A stretch of DNA of 64,000 bases from assembly GCA_022457155.1 (NCBI GenBank), contig JAJGOT010000499.1, positions 166,001 through 230,000 on the forward strand. The letters run 5' to 3'. The stretch is from Cladopsammia gracilis (taxonomy: Eukaryota; Cnidaria; Anthozoa; Scleractinia; Dendrophylliidae). How positions within the stretch are numbered: position 1 is the first letter of the stretch; each line of letters opens with the position of its first letter. The notes below the pieces were generated by a model. That model saw nothing but the letters and a program-made list of their open reading frames with translations. It was not told the DNA's origin and did not search any database. The position numbers and the translations under genes were made by a program. Positions 11,390 through 21,699 of the stretch are shown piece by piece.

Positions 11390-11636
11390 AGAGTCGGAGA
11401 GAAAACAGCAAGAGGAGGACACAGGACTGTCGGAGAGTAAACAAGAGGAGGGCACAGGACTGTCGGAGAGTCAACGGGAGGAGGGCGGCGGCCCAGGGCT
11501 GTCGGAGAGTCAACGGGAGGAGGGCGGCGGCCCAGGGCTGTCGGAGAGTCAACGGGAGGAGGACGGCGGCCCAGGGCTGTCGGAGAGTCAACGGGAGGAG
11601 GGGGATGAGGGCGGCGGCCCAGGGCTGTCGCGATAA
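11390..11636 (+). repeat. GC-rich 39-bp coding-type minisatellite
   Basis: After the OTU remnant, a purine- and GC-rich block has four near-identical 39-bp units, plus two shorter (about 33 bp) divergent units on the left. One frame reads LSESQREEGGGPG repeatedly and the other frames also stay open, because the period is a multiple of three. The composition is very different from its surroundings. Confidence 0.9.
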
Positions 11637-11789
11637 TGATCAAGTGCGCTTTACCTACATAAAACTTGAGCTAGCCCTAAAACATTTACAACTCAGTCTA
11701 TTCTGCAACCCACTGATGTTGTTGCGGGACTATGGAACTTTGAGACAAACCCCGACCATCCACTGAGGCATGGAGATTCACAGCAGAGA

Positions 11790-12095
11790 GGACAGAGTGT
11801 AATCATTTCCATGGTCCACCTGGCCATGACCCTGAGGCATGTTGGGAAGATGCTAGTGACTTAGCAGCTTCTTGACAGGCAGCACACAACTTGACAGTTG
11901 CTTCTATTTCATTGTCAATTCTAGGCCACCATAAATACTTTTGTGTTGGCTGTTTCATTTTAACCATTCCAAGGTGTTCAGCATTGTTTCTGAGGAGAAG
12001 GCTATGCAGTGATACTGATATAACATCTCTAGAGTTCCATAGCAGAATGCCCTCTTCATGGGTCAGAGGCAGTCTTTTGCTGTTATAGGGTTGAA
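11790..12095 (-). pseudogene. gypsy integrase zinc-finger (H2C2) fragment
   Basis: Minus-strand translation gives HEEGILLWNSRDVI, then LLRNNAEHLGMVKMK, then KYLWWPRIDNEIEATVKLC and AACQ. This is the HHCC-type zinc-binding start of a Ty3/gypsy integrase. It belongs with the RNase H pieces found at higher coordinates on the same strand. The catalytic core is not present. Confidence 0.75.
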
Positions 12096-12395
12096 ATGCT
12101 GATTAAGGCTTTTCAGGCGAACTATGCTGTGTAAAGTGTGAACCATCTTCATTCATTACTTATGCCGCTCATTGTCTGGCGTGGATAAGTTATGGGAAAA
12201 GATTGTGGCCGAGGCAATGAGCGGCTAGATGCAAAAGCGCTAGCTGTGAATATTGTCGCCGAAGGGGAGGTGGGTGGACCGAAAATTCCTTAAAACTTAC
12301 CGGCTTGGGTTTCTCTTTCGAAATGCCACGAATCTAAGCAGCGGGATCTTTAAATCAAGAGATATTGCACGTGGGAACTTAGTGTCCTATTATGC
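12096..12395. other. Unassigned sequence within the gypsy remnant
   Basis: About 300 bp with no recognised domain lies between the RNase H/linker piece and the integrase finger. It may be a small insertion. Confidence 0.3.
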
Positions 12396-12900
12396 AACTA
12401 GCTTCCCACGAGCAGGGTTACGCAATCCACACCCGCCGGAATTCTGCGGCATATTTATGGATGAAAATAGTAACACTTTGCTGAGTACTGGATCCTTTTG
12501 GGTTCCCATAGCAACCATTGAAGCATTCACAATCTGATCTCCTTCAATAAATATTATGTTTACAGTTATTTGTTTTGCAGGTGAACGCTGAGAATTGATG
12601 TTTTCTGGATAAGAAGTCTGCATACACATTGTCCTTACCAGAGATAAAATCAATAGACTAGAGTAATCATAAGCAACTAGTAGCAATGACCACCTCTTGA
12701 GTCTGGGTGATGCCAACTGTGGAACCGGTTTATGTTCTCCAAGTAATGTGATCAAAGGTTAGTTAGTTTTAGAAGTTTGAAATGTCTCCCTTGTAAGTAC
12801 TGATGAAATTTGGTAACACCAAAAATTATTGCTAGGGACTCCCATTCAATTTGGGAGTAATTCTGTTCTGCACTGATGTGTAAACATCAGGTTCCAATGT
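12396..12900 (-). pseudogene. gypsy RNase H, downstream half, plus linker
   Basis: Reading leftward on the minus strand: [19 protein letters not shown] and [12 protein letters not shown] (about 12890-12780), then ITLLGEHKPVPQLASPRLKR, SLLLVAYDYS, and a linker with QKDPVLSKVL. These are the C-terminal half of a gypsy RNase H and the spacer before integrase. One frameshift lies after AYDYS. The upstream half of the same domain is found at 16290-16425, also on the minus strand, so the intervening DNA is an insertion. Confidence 0.8.
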
Positions 12901-12934
12901 ACTGTCAAGTCCAGGTTCCCTCACCATAGCTGAT

Positions 12935-13209
12935 GATATGGGACATATATGGTCCAAATATGGAAATGATATAGGATAGCCTATGGCCCATATGTGGGTG
13001 TTATATGGCTTTGATATGGGTTATTGTCTCCCATATCAAACCCATAAGTAGTGACTGTCTTCATTTAGCATCATTCTATTGTTGTTCTCTATGGGATTGC
13101 TACATATTTCTTAAAGTTCCATATATTCCCCATAGGGTCTGGTATGGGAATGATATGGGATAGTCCCATACCAATCCCATATAATGACTGACCTGTCTTT
13201 ATGGGACTG

Positions 13210-13240
<31 letters not shown>

Positions 13241-13500
13241 TATAGCATATATCCCAGGATTAGTATGCGACAGTCCCATACCAATCCCATACCTTCTCTA
13301 TGGGATTGCTATGTACCATATCATTCCCATAGCATTCAGAAAAGGGTAGTTTTGATTTAAGCCCCATACCAATACCATATGATCCAGGATTTTCTCCACA
13401 AACTACGGGAAATCTATGGGATACCACTTAAGTGAATCATACAGGTGTACCCGTAACACCCCCACAGCCTAGACCCCATACCATATAGGTTAATCATGCA
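12935..13500. repeat. TATGGG/CCCATA word-rich block, left
   Basis: About 560 bp are unusually dense in TATGGG, CCATAT and CCCATA words in both orientations, for example GGTATGGGAATGATATGGGA followed by TCCCATACCAATCCCATA. This makes many short overlapping inverted repeats. A similar block occurs at 15840-16290, at the other edge of the insertion. Confidence 0.7.
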
Positions 13501-13625
13501 GGAAAATTCACTATAAATTTGTTAATAAGTACTTGACAACTCAAATTCGTGAATTATAATGAAACATGATAAAATCCTTTAGAAAAGTCTACAAACTGTA
13601 CAAGCTATATAAGCCTAATTATAGA

Positions 13626-13771
13626 TTAAATATTATCTGAATTGTTCGCTCTTGTCACAAGTGGAGCTCTAATTCTTGGGGGCCGTCTTGCCTCCACACA
13701 TTTCATATGAATTTTCTGAACCACTTGACTTGGAACAGGAGAGTCCTTCGCAAACTTTGAACAAACTTTTC
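13626..13771 (-). CDS. BEN-domain gene, last exon
   Basis: A minus-strand exon preceded by a good acceptor (poly-T then CAG, at 13772-13774). It joins in phase to the donor at 14112-14117: the single base G from the upstream exon plus GA opens a frame that runs 47 further codons to a TAA at 13626-13628. The peptide is basic (VEARRPPRIRAPLVTRANN near the end). Both splice sites and the open phase support a real terminal exon. The product is the C-terminal tail following a BEN domain. Confidence 0.7.
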
Positions 13772-13837
13772 CTGAAAAAAAATATTTGAATATTTATTAG
13801 TTAAAAGTCATGTTAAGTTGTGAGCCAGTTTATATAT

Positions 13838-13838
13838 A

Positions 13839-13900
<62 letters not shown>
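13838..13900. repeat. (TA)n microsatellite
   Basis: An uninterrupted run of about 30 TA dinucleotides within the intron of the BEN-domain gene fragment, with satellite TA tracts nearby (about 13975-13990). Confidence 0.95.
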
Positions 13901-13904
<4 letters not shown>

Positions 13905-14117
13905 TTAATTGTTCAAGGATACACCACCATTTTAAGTTCTGATAATTAACTTATATATTGTTAATTATATTTGTAAATATATATATATTTTTTTAATAAA
14001 AAAGTTACCTTAGACCAATGTAGTTGTTACTTTAGGATTTAGAAATCTGCTTTTGGGGAATGTTATTTTGGGAACTTTATGGTCTTCTGAATAAAAGTAA
14101 AATGCGGCATAACTTAC

Positions 14118-14337
14118 CAAAGAGGGCATCAATGATCATTGGAGTCAATGGCTTGTGTATGTCACCATTCTTGCTCTTCTTGTCATTTCCCTTTGCATTT
14201 GAAACTGCAAGTGTTTCTTTGCTGAAGAGTACATCAATGGCAGCATTGATATATCCTGGCCAACACTTGAACATGGAGCAGTATGCCCGCTGGTGGGGGT
14301 ACCAAAAGACTCCTGACCCTTCCATTACTTCAACCAT
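14118..14337 (-). CDS. BEN-domain gene, penultimate exon
   Basis: A 220-nt minus-strand exon bounded by an acceptor CAG (14338-14340) and a consensus donor GTAAGT (14112-14117). It reads VEVMEGSGVFWYPHQRAYCS, then YINAAIDVLFSKETLAVSNAKG, then KPLTPMIIDALFG. The pattern of a helix, LFS-E-LA-SNA-G, a gap and a C-terminal helix fits the BEN domain, which mediates DNA and protein contacts in chromatin factors and some transposon and virus proteins. Upstream exons are not seen, and the upstream DNA is a LINE insertion. It could be a host gene fragment or cargo of the surrounding inserted element. Confidence 0.65.
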
Positions 14338-14344
14338 CTGTTGA

Positions 14345-15481
14345 TACTATCTTTCTTTTTTTAACAACAACAAACAACAACAAAAAATCTTTATTAGTTA
14401 GTTATTATAGAATTTATAATACTGGCCTGCAGGTAGCAAAAGCTAATCTTGGCAGGCCAGTGAAATTAATTACATGATTAGAAATCGCTACACACACCAA
14501 TTTGTTGAAATAAAAAGAAAGGATCAAACAATAGAAGAAAAAAAGAGAAAAAAAAGGAAAAAAAAAAAGAAGAAACAAGTGATTGATATAAAAAAAAGAA
14601 ATGTGAAAATATTAATTACTTTTTGATTTAACTTTAGAGATAATCTCGTCAATATTAATATAGGAATCTGCTTCTTTAAGTATAGTCAAAAGTATATTCT
14701 TAATTTTGTTTTTAAATGAACTCTTTGGTAATTCTCTCAGAAAGCATGGTATCTCATTCCATAATTTTGCTCCAATTCTAGAAAAGGCTTTTCTTTGTAT
14801 TTCAAGTGTCGAGTTTTTTATATAGAAGTTATTAGAAGTGGAGGATCGTGTATTATAGGAGTGGACAGTGGAAGTATTTGTAAATAAATTTGGGATGTTT
14901 ATTGGGACTGAACCATTTCTAACGTCATACATGAAGCTAGATAATGATTCATAATATAAAAAATTCAAAGGCATTATATTAGCATTGATAAATAATGGAA
15001 CGGTATGCTCGCTACATTTAGCAAAGTACATAAAACGGATTACTCGTTTTTGTAGTATTAAAATTTTATTTAGATAAGACTTACAGGCCTGACCCCAGAC
15101 AATTAATCCATAAGTTATATAAGGAACAATTAGCGACTGATAAATATTTAGAAGGGTATGTAAAGGTACAAAATGTCTTAGTTTAGCTATTAGACCGATT
15201 ATTTTACTAATTTTTAGAGCAATATAATCAACATGGTTCTTCCAAGAAAGGTTGCTATCAATAAGTACTCCAAGATATTTTACGTAATCTTTGCGCTCCA
15301 GGGGAATATTCTTCATTTGATCATTGTCAAATATAGTAATTTTAGGTTTAAAAGTTAATTTCTTCTGATAAGGATGAAATATAACATAGTTTGATTTTTT
15401 TATATTAAGACTCAAAATTACCAATTTTGCAGATACACAGTTATCAATACAATTTAAAGATAGTTGGTATCCCTCAAACAA
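14345..15481 (-). pseudogene. 5'-truncated non-LTR retrotransposon (jockey/CR1-like), RT C-terminal region
   Basis: A 289-codon minus-strand frame (15481-14612) matches the region after the RT catalytic core of jockey/CR1-type LINEs: YVKYLGVLIDSNLSWKNHVD, ISKIIGLIAKLRHFVPLHTL, SLIVPYITYGLIVWG, LQKRVIRFMYF and FSRIGAKLWNEIP. The catalytic motifs are absent, so the copy is 5'-truncated, as is usual for LINE insertions. A 3' region of about 270 bp ends in A-rich simple repeats (seen as TTTTTTAACAACAACAAACA on the + strand near 14361). Confidence 0.85.
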
Positions 15482-15484
15482 GCG

Positions 15485-15738
15485 AAAGGGAAACGGCCGA
15501 GGAAATGGCGAACCTATGCCTAAAAGTTTTTACTGGAATAGGAGTCGATATATCAATATCGATCTGATATCGACATAGCACACAGAGTTCGTCGAAGAAA
15601 CTCGAGTCAAGACCACCAACAGCAGCCAGACGCAATAATTTGCAAATTTGTAAGACGAATGGCCCGTGACAAAGTCCTGGCAGCCAGGAACAATACGAAT
15701 CAACTGACAGCGGATGATTCTATTTAGCAATTACCTGT
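15485..15738 (+). pseudogene. L1-type LINE ORF1 (RRM/C-terminal domain) fragment
   Basis: The plus strand reads EMANLCLKVFTGIGVD in one frame. After a one-base shift it reads DIDIAHRVRRRNSS, then PDAIICKFVRRMARDKVLAA and RNNTNQLTADDS. This is the RNA-binding region of L1 ORF1-like (Transposase_22) proteins. It abuts the truncated LINE on the opposite strand, so two separate insertions meet here. Confidence 0.7.
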
Positions 15739-15839
15739 AATTCAAGAGGATATCTTTTATGATAATACAGTTATCCTATTATGTCTTGACAGCATGCAGA
15801 CATCTTGTTTTTTCTCATTGTAATGGGCATAAAAGAGAT

Positions 15840-16290
15840 AATTTCATCCATATAGATTTCCCATAGAACTATTGAATGGGAAATGTATGGGCAACAAGAC
15901 TCTTAAGAGTTATTATTACAAAGAGTTTTTATCCCATACAGTTCCCATAGATTGATTATGATGGGAAATCTATGGGACATATTTAAAATCTCTGTTGGCT
16001 GGTATTGATAATCAATGGAATAGTACAGTGTGGATATCCCATATAATTCCCATAGATAAGGAAGATCGAGGAAATGTCTCATTGCTACGGGGTATGTTAA
16101 GAAACGTATTCCTGTAGCTCTCCCATACAATGGGTAGCATCAAGTTTTCTTTCCATATACTCCCCATAGCTAAAAATTTGGCAAAATATGGCACCATACC
16201 AGTTCCATATTATCATCCAACCTTCCCATACCATTCCCACATATAGGTCAGATATGGCCCAAACTTTCCCATATCATTCCCATACTTTTG
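15840..16290. repeat. TATGGG/CCCATA word-rich block, right
   Basis: The same compositional pattern as at 12935-13500: repeated CCCATA, TTCCCATAG and TATGGGA words in both orientations. It ends exactly where gypsy RNase H coding resumes (about 16290), so it appears to be one terminus of the inserted DNA. Confidence 0.7.
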
Positions 16291-16430
16291 CTTTGGTAAG
16301 GGTTGTAGCAATGTGGCTCCAATGCCAACCGAAGAAGAGTCGCACTGCAAAACCAATTCAGGCGCAGGATCAGAACACAAAGCAGCTTTAATGTTCACAA
16401 AAGCATCCTGTCAGGGTTTTTCCCCATTTC
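16290..16430 (-). pseudogene. gypsy RNase H, upstream half
   Basis: The minus strand reads QDAFVNIKAALCSDPAPELV, then LQCDSSSVGIGATLLQ, then enters the word-rich block. CDSSSVGIGATLLQ is the first catalytic-Asp segment of gypsy RNase H. The matching downstream half lies at 12700-12900, in the same orientation. Confidence 0.8.
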
Positions 16431-16722
16431 CAGGGAGTCTTTTTATGAAGTAACTTGTACAGGGATGCGGCGATTCTCGAAAATCGCGCACAAATTTGTG
16501 AAGAAAATTATCACTTCCAAGGGACGATTGTAACTCAGGCAGGAACGTTCGTACTCTCGAAGTGCCGTCGTACGTTTTAGAAGCTGTTAAGCTGGAAGGC
16601 GGCTGGAAATCATTGGATGGTTCTTTGTCTTGTTGTGGTTCTTTGTCCGACTTAGGGCTAAAAAATCGGGTAATTTTACCCGCCATTTTGAAAACATGTG
16701 CATTCAAGATCTTTCCGCGCAT
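16429..16722 (-). CDS. Small ORF with a PIP-box-like N-terminus
   Basis: A minus-strand frame with ATGs at 16722 and 16686. From the second ATG it begins MAGKITRFFSPKSDKEP, which resembles a PCNA-binding PIP box (I-x-x-F-F) but lacks the leading Gln. The rest is polar, with RTFLPELQSSLGSDNFL. It abuts the gypsy fragment, so it may be truncated. I do not recognise the family and it may be a chance frame. Confidence 0.25.
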
Positions 16723-17344
16723 CCTTTCATGAAGTCTACCACTGACATCAGTGACGAACTCACGATCTCACTCCCTGACAAGCATTGAACTTCAAGCCAA
16801 AGGTGCTTTAACTGCAAGCATTCCTGCATGCAGGAAGCCTGAAGATTTCAGTTGCCCAAGCCAAATGTTACATGCTCCGGGCAATAGGACACCCGTCAGT
16901 TTTGGTGATGTCCTTTTGGCTAAGGTCACTTCACAGTATTTGAATAGTCCTGAATCATTACATTGCGTTTTATTTTGCCTCCTTTTTGATTCCAGGGGAA
17001 AGAGCAAAAGATATTGTTGATTTGTGTGATAACTTTTTGATTTGTGCAAAGGGGAGACAGCACATAATAATTAATTATACAAGCTGTGAGGTGGCTAGAC
17101 TGTTTATAACAGCAATTATTCCAACCAAAGTCAGCCTACCATATTTCCAGGCATTTAATATGTTCCGAACATTGTTCAATTTTTCGTAGTAATTGAGGTC
17201 TGTGGCTGTCTTTGGGTCAATTGAGAACCAAATACCTTAAGCTTTAAAACTTTAGGCTTTTTAAAATTTCTTCCAAAAAGTGTGATTTCCTCCTTCCCAC
17301 AGTTTTTCAAATCCAGAGTGCTTCTGTCTATTTGTTTAGTTTGC
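16723..17344. other. Unassigned region
   Basis: Several short open frames on both strands overlap one another and show no domain. I call no gene here. Confidence 0.35.
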
Positions 17345-17345
17345 G

Positions 17346-17420
17346 GGCAGACGCTTCATAATAATAATAGTAATAATAATAATAATAATATAGAGAACAT
17401 AATTATATAGAGAACACATG

Positions 17421-17455
<35 letters not shown>

Positions 17456-17460
17456 TTATT
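17346..17460. repeat. (AAT)n microsatellite, interrupted
   Basis: Two AAT/ATA runs (about 17358-17390 and 17420-17458) are separated by a short sequence containing a duplicated TATAGAGAACA. Confidence 0.95.
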
Positions 17461-17691
17461 GCTTATATAGTGCAAATTAACATGCATATGATATGAACAG
17501 ATGCGCTTTATATCTTTCAATCGAAGTTAAATAAAACATAACAATAATAGATAACAGTGCTACAATAACAAAGTATAAGGTAATGCTAATGAAACTATAA
17601 TCTCAGGGAGGACAGCACAGATTTTTTTGATCCATCTTATATGAGGGGTGAATGGTCTGCATACTGGCTGAGCTTGATTTCTCTTTTATAT

Positions 17692-18555
17692 CTGCAAAGC
17701 CTTAAAAACCACTTCCGCTGCTAATACAAAAAGATAAGGTGAGCGAGGGCAGCCTTGTCTAACACCTCTTTAGATACGGATGGGCCATAGTTTTTCTCGG
17801 ATGCAAAGTTTGTCCAGTTCAGTTAATGCTGAATGAAGCAGATATATTATGCTGCTTAGCTTTCTTGTAAGCGGACATTTGTTCCTTTCTATGCTTGATA
17901 ATTTCGGTTGGGAGGTTTCAGAGCATCTGATTTTCTGTTTCCTGAAGGCGGATGCCAAGTGATAGTTTATCTTTGCAATGATCTTTTTAACGGAGGAACC
18001 AGGCGATGCACTCTTTGTATCCCCACGTTCTTGTGTCAATGTAACCAAGCTCTTCCTCTAAAAAGTTCCTGAGAACTTAAGAGATCTTCAGAGATCTTCA
18101 GAGTTCTTTCGTTTTCAGCCCATCAATTTTGCCTAGTACTCCTCGCTCTTTAGCCTGCAGAGCTGTCATCGCACTTTCAATACCATTTTTTCTTTGTCTC
18201 AATGTCCTCAACATCTTTCTTGTGTTTTTTCTCCATACACCTTTCAGTTAGATTTTTCAATACCTCTGTGGTACTTTCTTTAAAATTCTCCAGAGCTGCT
18301 AATGGTGTTTCAGTACTAGTGTTCTTCATGGTTTAATTTATTGAGGATCTGGTCAAATTTCTTGTTTAGATCTCTTGTCAAATCTTGAGAGCTGTCATGA
18401 TGACATTGCTTTGTGACTCGTGTTGGCTGCCCTTGCTAGTTGAATGAGGGTGATTTTTCTGCTTTTTCTGATCTGGTGAGATCATTTCTCCCTCATTAGA
18501 GCTAGATCGTCTGTCTCCTCGTTTACAAATTAAATCAACCAGGGAGTCAGCCATC
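17692..18555 (-). pseudogene. L1/Tx1-like LINE remnant (ORF1 start and RT piece)
   Basis: On the minus strand an ORF1-like start at 18555 reads MADSLVDLICKRGDRRSSSN. It is followed by frameshifted charged helical sequence typical of the ORF1 coiled coil (LEELGYIDT-like text near 18060). At 17772-17692 the frame RGVRQGCPRSPYLFVLAAEV appears, the motif-B region of L1/Tx1 RT. The two pieces are brought together by a large deletion. Many stops are present. Confidence 0.65.
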
Positions 18556-19464
18556 TACTTATTTGTTGAATAATTTACATAAGAGTTAGCAGCCATTGTT
18601 CATTCTGCCATTGCTCGTTCCCAGTTTTCTTATGTGAATCATAAATAAATGTACAAGTGTATAAATTTAACATAGGGTCTATACATTTGAAGCTCGCCTT
18701 TTATCTATTACTACACTCTTTATGTGACAACAGGAACTCTTGTCCAGAGGCTGGGACTGGAAGGGATGATCCAGCTGTTTAAGTGGCCTGATGACTGCCA
18801 CTGCATCCCTTGTTATGGAGCAATAAAGTACATTGCACCAATCCAAACAAACCCTTCTCATGTTCAACACAATGGCCACGTGTATGTCTTCAGCTTTCCA
18901 TAATCTGCACTGTAGAACACCTCCGCAAAGCGTTTCAGTGTGACTCTAAGAGCTTTGAGAAAGATGCCCCTGGCATTATTTCAGCAGCTATTTTCAGGGG
19001 AACTCAGAAGTCTTTGTCAGCCGGGTCTAAAAAACAATTAACAAAATAAATATGACCTGAAAACTGCATGCATACACCACTCATGTGACACTTTTTGTGT
19101 CCATAATGTTTCACAGATTTTTAAAACTGTTTCAACTCCTTGACAACATTTCTACCATCGATGATAATCATAAGTATGTTGTAGGTTTGATGTACAGGAC
19201 ATCTACATGTACCATCTACATGGGCCTTAACTCTTACCCCTTGTTATTTCCAAGCATTTGATTCCCCAATCTTTGCAGTTAAGTTCCTGTTTCCAGTAAC
19301 GCTGTCTTTGTTTTCACTTGGCGAGACATACAAACCCTTGTAGAGAATCTAGCAATGAAAGGGAATAACACACTGCCTAAAAACGTGCAGTACTTGAGAA
19401 AGGATTTTACCTGCAATGCATATGCCTGTCAGTAGTGCTTATCACACAAGTCACAATAATTACT
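18556..19464. other. Unassigned region
   Basis: About 900 bp without a recognisable domain. A minus-strand frame at 18879-18679 contains RRVCLDWCNVLYCSITRDAV but has no identifiable family and no clear splice sites. Confidence 0.35.
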
Positions 19465-19548
19465 GTTATGAAGTATCAAATGAAGAATGATCCTCGCAGT
19501 TGTGAACACAATTTAAGCAATTGCGAAAAGAAGCCTGAAAAAAATTCA

Positions 19549-19620
19549 GGACTTCAACAGGGTTCAAACCCGTGACCTCGCGATACTGGTGTGAAGCTCT
19601 ACCAACTGAGCTATGAATCC
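19549..19620 (-). other. tRNA-like head of SINE copy 1
   Basis: The minus strand has an A-box-like TAGCTCAGTTGGTAGAGC and a B-box-like GGTTTGAACCC, giving a cloverleaf-like 72-bp unit. The anticodon arm is imperfect and the sequence continues without a break into the SINE body, so I call it a SINE head rather than a functional tRNA gene. Confidence 0.8.
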
Positions 19621-19797
19621 ACTGATGTTGGGAGCAGGTCAATTGTAGGTTCATATGTTCCCGTGAAAAGAGTGATGTGAATGATATACATGAAATAAAT
19701 CATATATGAACTGCGGAAATGAAATCAAATGAAGAATGATCCTCGCAGTTGTGAATGCAATTTAAGCAATTGCAAAAAGAAGCCTGAAAAAAATTCA

Positions 19798-19869
19798 GGA
19801 CTTCAATGGGGTTCGAACCCGTGACCTGGCGATACCGGTGCGATGCTCTACCAACTGAACTATGAATCC
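19798..19869 (-). other. tRNA-like head of SINE copy 2
   Basis: The same 72-bp structure, with B box GGTTCGAACCC and A box TAGTTCAGTTGGTAGAGC (one change). It continues into the SINE body. Confidence 0.8.
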
Positions 19870-20032
19870 ACTGACGTTGGGAGCAGGTCAATTGTAGGTT
19901 CATATGTTCCCGTGAAAAGAGTGAATGTGAATGATATACATGAAATAAATCATATATGAACTGCAGAAATGAAATCAAATGAACAATGATCCTCGCAGTT
20001 GCAATTGCGAAAAGAAGCCTGAAAAAAATTCA

Positions 20033-20107
20033 GGACTTCAACAGGGTTCGAACTACCCGTGACCTCGCGATACCGGTGCGATGCTCTACCAACTGAGCTA
20101 AGAATCC
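20033..20107 (-). other. tRNA-like head of SINE copy 3
   Basis: The same structure, but the B box is disrupted by a 3-bp insertion (GGTAGTTCGAACC), which would weaken RNA polymerase III recognition. Confidence 0.75.
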
Positions 20108-20134
20108 ACTGACGTTGGGAGCAGGTCAATTGTA

Positions 20135-20331
20135 TCAACGTCAGTGGATTCATAGCTCAGTTGGTAGAGCATCGCACCGGTATCGCGAGGTCACGGGTTT
20201 GAACCCCGTTGAAGTCCTGAATTTTTTTTCAGGCTTCTTTTTGCAATTGCTTAAATTGCGTTCACAACTGCGAGGATCATTCTTCATTTGATTTCATTTC
20301 CGCAGTTCATATATGATTCCACCTGAGGGAC
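20135..20331 (+). repeat. SINE copy 4, plus orientation, truncated
   Basis: Starts with the tRNA-like head at 20146-20217 (GGATTCATAGCTCAGTTGGT, B box GGTTTGAACCC) and runs to ATATATGATT. There it stops abruptly at the start of the DIRS element. It faces copy 3 head to head across CCACTGACGTTG/CAACGTCAGTGG arms. Confidence 0.88.
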
Positions 20332-20441
20332 CACGTGAGATAGCATTGCGCCTGCGTGAACTCAGTGCGTTGTTGCCTTCGTGGTGAATGGTTGTCTTTT
20401 AGTGCTGTGTCGCGAAAGTGGACTTTTCTTTTGCCTTAAAA

Positions 20442-21637
20442 ATGTCGGCTTCGTCGTCTAAACGACCTTTGGAAGACGTTCAGGTCGAGGTTCACCCAGT
20501 ACCCGCAGAAAAATCCGGTAAGCGACAAAAACAGAGCACTAAACAGGACGGGAATGTCATAACTGCTCCTGCCCAGAAGACATGACGAGCACGCAAGCCA
20601 ACGCTCTGCCAAAAGCCATGGAAAAAGGTTTCTCACAGATGGCTGACTCTTTAACAAGTGTCTTAACAAAAACACTCGAGAAGTTTACCTATGAGGAAGA
20701 GGTCTCAGATGGTGAAACGGACAGTAATCTGTCAAAACCGTCAGTGCAAGAAGTTCGCGCCGATGCGACTTCAAAACCGCCTACTTCCAGTGGTCACCTG
20801 GATGTTGAGGAGTCGGTAGATGCACTTTTGACTGATGTCAAGGAACCTGGCACCGACAAACAGTCTGACAAAGGCGAATCACTTGGTGATTTCCTTGAAG
20901 CGGTGAAAAATGACCTCCGGTCCAAGGAAATGGGACCTCCCATTCATGAAGAGCTAGCAAAAATTGTGACGCGCCTCGTTCGCGACGGCATGCTCGAAGA
21001 TAAGCTTCAGGACAAGCTTAACAAGTACCTGCAACCGGAAAACTGTGAGGGTTTGACAAGGGTTCGGGTCAACCAACTGATATGGGACAACCTCAGTCCT
21101 GGTATAAGGTCTCAAGACCTAAAATTTCAAAAAGTACAAACATCTCTCGTCAAAGGCATGACAGCCCTTGCTCGCGTTGCTGATGCCATCTTGAAATGTG
21201 TCAATGAGATGAATGGCGGGAAAGCGCTCGCCCAAGAGGCAATCGATAGCCTTTCTCTTTTGGCTCATGCAAATACCGAGCTCAACACTAGACGAAAAGA
21301 GCTGATAAAGCCTGACCTTCATTCGGATTATAAACACCTTTGCTCGGCGTCTACAACTGTAACCGACGAACTCTTCGGAGAAGACCTGTCCAAACAGGTC
21401 AAAGACATCTCTGAAGTAAACCGGGTTGGCCGGAAAGTCACATCCACAGTTCATCATAGGGCCCAAAGTCAACCTCATTTTGGATACAAATTTCAATCCT
21501 CCAATGGCAGAGGAAAATTCTTTCGAGCGAGAGGAAACCAGAAGCATTTTTTAGGCTGGCGACAGACCGCAAATCACGGTCAACCAAGCCAGAGTCCAGT
21601 GAATCACAAGCAGAAGACTCAAATTCAAAGGAAGTAA
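20442..21637 (+). CDS. DIRS-type retrotransposon Gag-like protein
   Basis: A short 47-codon frame from ATG at 20442 (MSASSSKRPLEDVQVEVHPV) overlaps by ATGA with a 351-codon frame at 20582-21637, so one frameshift probably split a longer protein. The main frame has an acidic N-terminus, then LRSKEMGPPIHEELAKIVTR, LQPENCEGLTRVRVNQLIWD, QDLKFQKVQTSLVKGMTALA, RRKELIKPDLHSDYKHLC and LFGEDLSKQVKDI. This is the conserved core I associate with DIRS Gag of invertebrates. The C-terminus is rich in Arg, Gly and Gln, consistent with nucleic-acid binding. RT follows directly. Confidence 0.8.
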
Positions 21638-21699
21638 ACAAAGGTTCAGAAGACTTACCAGAGGTAAGTCAGAATGTGTGCCTTACTGAATCAGAACAA

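Larger units (their letters stand above)
19466..20135 (-). repeat. Three tandem tRNA-derived SINE units, minus orientation
   Basis: A unit of about 250 bp repeats head to tail: TGAAGAATGATCCTCGCAGT recurs at 19481, 19730 and (with one change) 19980. Each unit has a 72-75 bp tRNA-like head, an internal TGAATTTTTTTCAGGCTTC hairpin, and a tail containing ATATATGATTTATTTCATG. The units are flanked by matching linker sequence, so they arose by local duplication. Confidence 0.9.

Noticed and set aside
11218..11766. Arg-rich or Pro-rich proteins in the minisatellite
   Set aside because: The 39-bp period keeps several frames open on both strands, so open frames here are an artefact of the repeat.
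15903..16391. Short ORFs within the TATGGG/CCCATA block
   Set aside because: They consist of translated repeat words (for example MGIIWDI-type text) and are explained by the repeat vocabulary.
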